From positions 39,283 to 86,257 of the forward strand of contig DJZB01000068.1 in the NCBI GenBank assembly GCA_002450335.1: DNA of 46,975 nt. The letters are read 5' to 3'. Shown one piece after another: positions 43,823 to 46,975 of the stretch. Both the position numbers and the translations under genes were made by a program. The stretch is from Rhodobiaceae bacterium UBA6963. GTDB lineage: Bacteria; Pseudomonadota; Alphaproteobacteria; RS24. The notes beneath the pieces are model-generated. The model saw only the letters and a list, made by a program, of their open reading frames with translations. It had not been told where the DNA came from and ran no database searches. Position 1 is the first letter of the stretch; every line of letters starts with the position of its first letter.

Positions 43823-45451
43823 ATGGCGCGATTTATCTTCATCACCGGCGGCGTGGTTTCCTCACTCGGAAAAGGCCTGGCATCAGCAGCACTTGGGGCA
43901 TTGCTTCAAGCGCGTGGCTATTCTGTAAAACTGCGGAAACTCGACCCTTATCTTAATGTTGACCCCGGCACGATGAGTCCCTATCAGCACGGCGAGGTGT
44001 TTGTCACCGACGATGGCGCCGAGACGGATCTTGACCTCGGTCACTATGAGCGTTTTACGGGCGTTCCGGCCAGTAAGGGCGATAACGTCACTACCGGGCA
44101 GATTTACCAGCAGATTATCACCAGCGAGCGTCGCGGGGATTATCTTGGTGGCACGGTGCAAGTTATCCCGCATGTGACGGACGCGATTAAGGCTTTTGTC
44201 CGTTCGGAAACCGACGATGTCGATTTTGTCCTTTGCGAGATTGGCGGCACGGTTGGCGACATTGAAGGTCTGCCGTTTTTTGAGGCCATTCGCCAGTTGG
44301 GGAATGACCTGCCGCGCAGTCATTGCATTTATATTCACCTGACCCTTCTGCCCTATATTCCGGCGGCGGGAGAGATGAAGACCAAACCGACGCAACACTC
44401 TGTCAAGGAATTGCGCTCTATCGGTATTCAGCCGGATATTTTGCTGTGCCGTTGTGATCGCCCGATACCTGAAGGCGAGAAACGCAAAATCGCGCTGTTT
44501 TGTAATGTGCGCGAAAGCGCCGTCATTATGGCGCAGGATGTTGATACGATTTATGCCGTGCCGGAGGCCTATCACATGGAGGGGCTGGACACTGAGGTGT
44601 TGGAGTCATTTGGCATGAGCGATGCCCCCGCACCTGACCTGACGCGATGGCGGCGGGTTGTGGAGCCGGTTCGCGCACCCGAAGGTGAGGTGAATATTGC
44701 GATTGTCGGCAAATATACTGAACTGAAAGATGCCTATAAGTCGCTCACCGAGGCGTTGCAACATGGTGGCATTGCCAATCGTGTGCGGGTGAATTTTGAG
44801 TGGCAGGATGCAGAGGTTTTTGAGCGTGAGGATGCCGCGGCTTATTTGGAGAAGGTAAACGGCATTTTGGTGCCGGGCGGTTTTGGTGAGCGCGGGTCGG
44901 AGGGCAAGATTGCCGCCGCGCATTTTGCCCGCACCCGCAACGTGCCATATTTTGGCATTTGCTTTGGCATGCAGATGGCGGTTTTGGAAGCTGCGCGTAA
45001 CCTTGCCGGCATTACAGATGCCAGTTCCACCGAATTTGGCGGCAATGGCTCGCCATTGATTGGCCTGATGACTGAATGGATGAAGGACGACCAGCTTGAA
45101 ACCCGTGGCATTGATGTTGATATGGGCGGTACGATGCGGCTGGGTGCGTATCAGGCGCGGCTTGCGGCGGGCAGTAAGGTCGCTGATATTTACGGCAGTG
45201 AGATGATATCCGAACGTCACCGTCACCGTTATGAGGTGAATATGGCGTACCGCGAACAGCTTGAGGCGACGGGGCTGGTGTTTTCGGGTGTCTCGCCGGA
45301 CGGCTTATTGCCGGAGATTGTCGAGTTTAAAGATCACCCGTGGTATATTGGTGTTCAGTATCACCCGGAGTTAAAGTCGCGGCCTTTTGAACCGCACCCG
45401 TTATTTTCGTCTTTCATTGAGGCGGCGCTCAACCAGAGCCGTCTTGTATAG
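43823..45451 (+). CDS. pyrG: CTP synthase
   Basis: Makes CTP from UTP, ATP and glutamine, 542 residues. The N-terminal synthetase domain shows ITGGVVSSLGKGLASA (P-loop at about 9-18), DPYLNVDPGTMSPYQHGEVF and LCEIGGTVGDIE. The glutamine amidotransferase domain has the nucleophile Cys380 in FGICFGMQM and the pair His514 and Glu516 in QYHPELKSRP. No Shine-Dalgarno is obvious before ATG 43823. From this gene rightward, third codon positions are distinctly richer in G and C than in the rest of the window. Confidence 0.97.
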   Translation: MARFIFITGGVVSSLGKGLASAALGALLQARGYSVKLRKLDPYLNVDPGTMSPYQHGEVFVTDDGAETDLDLGHYERFTGVPASKGDNVTTGQIYQQIITSERRGDYLGGTVQVIPHVTDAIKAFVRSETDDVDFVLCEIGGTVGDIEGLPFFEAIRQLGNDLPRSHCIYIHLTLLPYIPAAGEMKTKPTQHSVKELRSIGIQPDILLCRCDRPIPEGEKRKIALFCNVRESAVIMAQDVDTIYAVPEAYHMEGLDTEVLESFGMSDAPAPDLTRWRRVVEPVRAPEGEVNIAIVGKYTELKDAYKSLTEALQHGGIANRVRVNFEWQDAEVFEREDAAAYLEKVNGILVPGGFGERGSEGKIAAAHFARTRNVPYFGICFGMQMAVLEAARNLAGITDASSTEFGGNGSPLIGLMTEWMKDDQLETRGIDVDMGGTMRLGAYQARLAAGSKVADIYGSEMISERHRHRYEVNMAYREQLEATGLVFSGVSPDGLLPEIVEFKDHPWYIGVQYHPELKSRPFEPHPLFSSFIEAALNQSRLV

Positions 45452-45463
45452 GATACAGTCGTG

Positions 45464-46324
45464 ATGCAAATGAAACTTGATAAATGGAATATCGCGATTG
45501 GTGATGGCACGCCTTTGGTTGTGATGGCAGGGCTGAATGTGCTGGAGGATGAGACGCTGGCGCTGGAGGTCTGTGCCGAGTTGAAATCCATCTGCGCCGA
45601 TTTGGGCTTGCCGTATATTTTCAAGGCGAGTTTTGACAAAGCCAATCGCTCCTCCGTGAGCAGCTATCGCGGGCCGGGGCAGGCGGACGGGCTTGCCATG
45701 CTCACCAAGGTCAAGGCCACGCATAATGTGCCGATTGTGACCGACCTGCACACGCCCGAGCAAGCCGAACCCGTTGCGGCGATTGCCGATGTGGTGCAAC
45801 TGCCGGCGTTTTTGGTGCGCCAGACAGATTTGGTTGTCGCGGCGGCAGAGGCCGTGGGCGCGCAACAAGGGTGGTTGCATGTTAAGAAGGCGCAGTTTTT
45901 GGCGCCGTGGGATTGCGCGAACATCATCACCAAAGCCCGCGAGGTTGTGCCCGATATACAGATTATCCTGTGCGAGCGCGGCACGAGTTTTGGTTATAAT
46001 AATCTGATTGTCGATATGCTTGGCATTGCCGAGATGAAGAAGCTCGGCGTGCCGGTGACGATGGATGCCACCCATGCGGTTCAGCTTCCCGGTGCTGACC
46101 CACGCACAACCAATGCTCAGGGGGGCAGTGCGTCAACCGGTGGGCGGCGCGAGGGTGTGCCGGTGCTGGCAAAAGCGGCGGTGGCGGCCGGCGCGAATGG
46201 CGTATTTTTAGAATTCCACCCCGAGCCGGATAGCGCGCTTTGTGACGCGCCGAGTTGCTTGCCCCTTAGCGGCGCGCGCGATTTGCTCAGTCAGCTTAAA
46301 GTGTTGCACGACACAGTGAGTTAG
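45464..46324 (+). CDS. kdsA: 3-deoxy-8-phosphooctulonate synthase
   Basis: Makes Kdo-8-phosphate from PEP and arabinose-5-phosphate for the lipopolysaccharide core; 286 residues from ATG 45464 (a GTG at 45461 is the codon before). Landmarks are VVMAGLNVLEDE, where Asn in place of Cys indicates the metal-independent class, and FKASFDKANRSSVSSYRGPG. VTDLHTPEQ, ERGTSFGYNNLIVDM, DATHAVQ and FLEFHPEPD follow. A TAGGA overlapping the pyrG stop may serve as ribosome-binding site. G+C is high. Confidence 0.96.
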   Translation: MQMKLDKWNIAIGDGTPLVVMAGLNVLEDETLALEVCAELKSICADLGLPYIFKASFDKANRSSVSSYRGPGQADGLAMLTKVKATHNVPIVTDLHTPEQAEPVAAIADVVQLPAFLVRQTDLVVAAAEAVGAQQGWLHVKKAQFLAPWDCANIITKAREVVPDIQIILCERGTSFGYNNLIVDMLGIAEMKKLGVPVTMDATHAVQLPGADPRTTNAQGGSASTGGRREGVPVLAKAAVAAGANGVFLEFHPEPDSALCDAPSCLPLSGARDLLSQLKVLHDTVS

Positions 46325-46359
46325 TTTGTTGGGTGAACGAGTTTTCCGCATATTCATAA

Positions 46360-46379
46360 AAAAAGGCTTAATGCTTTTT
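46360..46379 (-). terminator. Weak candidate terminator between kdsA and queF
   Basis: AAAAAG and CTTTTT (46360-46365 and 46374-46379) can pair around an 8-base loop, and on the minus strand the stem ends in a run of seven T. The stem has a single G:C pair, so it is weak. It lies about 115 bases past the queF stop and 35 past kdsA. Confidence 0.25.
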
Positions 46380-46452
46380 CTGTTATCAGAAATCGCATCA
46401 AGCCACATACGCAATACAAATTGCGGCCTAGTGTTGGGTATTCTTAGCACCC

Positions 46453-46474
46453 GCAGATGACGTTCCGCATCTGC
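46453..46474. repeat. Perfect inverted repeat between kdsA and queF
   Basis: GCAGATG (46453-46459) pairs with CATCTGC (46468-46474) around an 8-base loop, 20 bases past the queF stop on that strand. No T run follows on either strand, so it is not a classical terminator, although it could stabilise the 3' end of either transcript. Confidence 0.5.
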
Positions 46475-46494
46475 TCATAACTATTAGCAAAAAT

Positions 46495-46975
46495 TTAACG
46501 CCCCGTATAGGGTGCGACATCTTGTGCAGGAATGTAAAGGTCGGCAGGTGGGTCGCCGGTCTGGTAAAACACATCAATGGGGATGCCGCCACGCGGATAC
46601 CAGTAGCCGCCAATCCGCAGCCAGCGCGGTTCCATGCAGGTTATCAGGCGTTTGGCAATCTCAATGGTGCAGTCCTCATGAAACGCGCCATGGTTGCGAA
46701 AACTGCCCATAAAAAGCTTAAAACTTTTACTTTCGACCAAATACTTTTCCGGCACATAGTCAATAATCAGGCGGGCAAAGTCCGGCTGTCCCGTTTTCGG
46801 GCAAATCGAGGTGAATTCCGGCACGGCAAAACGCGCAACATAAATTGTGTCGGGATGCGGGTTCGGCACACGCTCCAGCACCGCCTCATCGGGCGAATTG
46901 GGCATGGGCGTTTGCTGCCCAAGCATGGTGCTGCCGGTTGTGTCGCTTCCCTCTTTAGTTGACCCCTCAGTTGAC
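46495..46975 (-). CDS. queF: NADPH-dependent 7-cyano-7-deazaguanine reductase (likely cut by window edge)
   Basis: Reduces preQ0 to preQ1 in queuosine synthesis. It is the short single-domain form, with LERVPNPHP, EFTSICPKTGQPDF (catalytic cysteine), YLVESKSFKLFMGSFRNHGAFHEDC (only the VESKS and FHEDC parts are diagnostic) and WLRIGGYWYPRGGIPIDVF. An ATG at 46926 could start a 143-residue protein, but homologues have about 10-15 residues before the LGQQT-like segment, the frame stays open to the edge without another start codon, and no Shine-Dalgarno is near 46926. I therefore treat it as continuing past 46975; if the ATG is used, the gene is 46495-46926. Confidence 0.9.
   Translation of the reverse strand, partial: STEGSTKEGSDTTGSTMLGQQTPMPNSPDEAVLERVPNPHPDTIYVARFAVPEFTSICPKTGQPDFARLIIDYVPEKYLVESKSFKLFMGSFRNHGAFHEDCTIEIAKRLITCMEPRWLRIGGYWYPRGGIPIDVFYQTGDPPADLYIPAQDVAPYTGR

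Noticed and set aside
43883..44575. 230-codon minus-strand ORF inside pyrG
   Set aside because: It is fully antisense to an intact CTP synthase in high-GC DNA, where long shadow frames are expected. The peptide resembles no known family.
45401..46075. 224-codon minus-strand ORF across the end of pyrG and kdsA
   Set aside because: It is antisense to kdsA with all catalytic motifs intact. The length comes from high G+C, and its composition (many His, Arg, Gln) is typical of a shadow frame.
1..46975. tRNA, rRNA, CRISPR array, insertion sequence, prophage or toxin-antitoxin genes
   Set aside because: I checked every intergenic gap and saw no cloverleaf, repeat-spacer pattern, transposase or terminal inverted repeat. 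All long frames are housekeeping genes or their shadows.

Overview
This window reads as one continuous stretch of alphaproteobacterial chromosome. The organism is probably a free-living, possibly marine, lineage with a compact and mostly AT-leaning genome. The evidence is gene order: nuoI-N, birA, RNase J, methylmalonyl-CoA epimerase, DUF1467 and proS, then lolCD-dnaE, then rpsB-tsf-pyrH-frr-uppS-cdsA-dxr-rseP-bamA-skp-lpxD-lpxA-lpxI-lpxB, followed by gltA, gltX, comEC, lexA and trpCDGE-ppiD, and finally tpiA, secG, pyrG, kdsA and queF. LpxI in place of LpxH, a DUF1467 protein, a short bacterial ProRS and a LexA box of the GTTC-N7-GTTC type all fit this class. No finer taxonomic call is supported.

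Region by region. Bases 1-9354 (+) hold the membrane-arm end of respiratory complex I, then biotin ligase, RNase J, the epimerase and a small membrane protein. Bases 9389-16495 (+) hold prolyl-tRNA synthetase, the Lol lipoprotein exporter and the replicative polymerase alpha subunit; the only gap above 300 bases (12668-12997) contains a candidate 26-residue membrane peptide and a candidate promoter. Bases 16496-30673 (+) hold a promoter and structured leader, then the S2/EF-Ts operon, then the envelope run: undecaprenyl-PP synthase, CDP-DAG synthase, DXP reductoisomerase, site-2 protease, BamA, Skp and lipid A synthesis. Bases 30670-33446 (-) hold citrate synthase and GluRS. ComEC (+) meets LexA (-) tail to tail. 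Bases 36504-42375 (-) hold ppiD-trpEGDC as an overlapping operon. Bases 42561-46324 (+) hold tpiA, secG, pyrG and kdsA, and queF (-) runs off the right edge.

The genes work together as housekeeping modules: energy conservation, translation start-up and recycling, outer-membrane assembly (Lol, Bam, Skp, Lpx, Kdo supply), tryptophan synthesis and the SOS switch. Many junctions are ATGA, TAATG or 8-base overlaps, which suggests translational coupling. I see no mobile element, CRISPR array, rRNA, tRNA or phage gene, and no obvious undescribed multi-gene system.

The points most worth a second look are these: the structured rpsB leader; a canonical lexA operator inside its promoter; three genes missing from otherwise conserved neighbourhoods (coaX, fabZ, moaC-moeA); the 26-codon ORF before dnaE; and a sharp rise in G+C from pyrG to the right edge.
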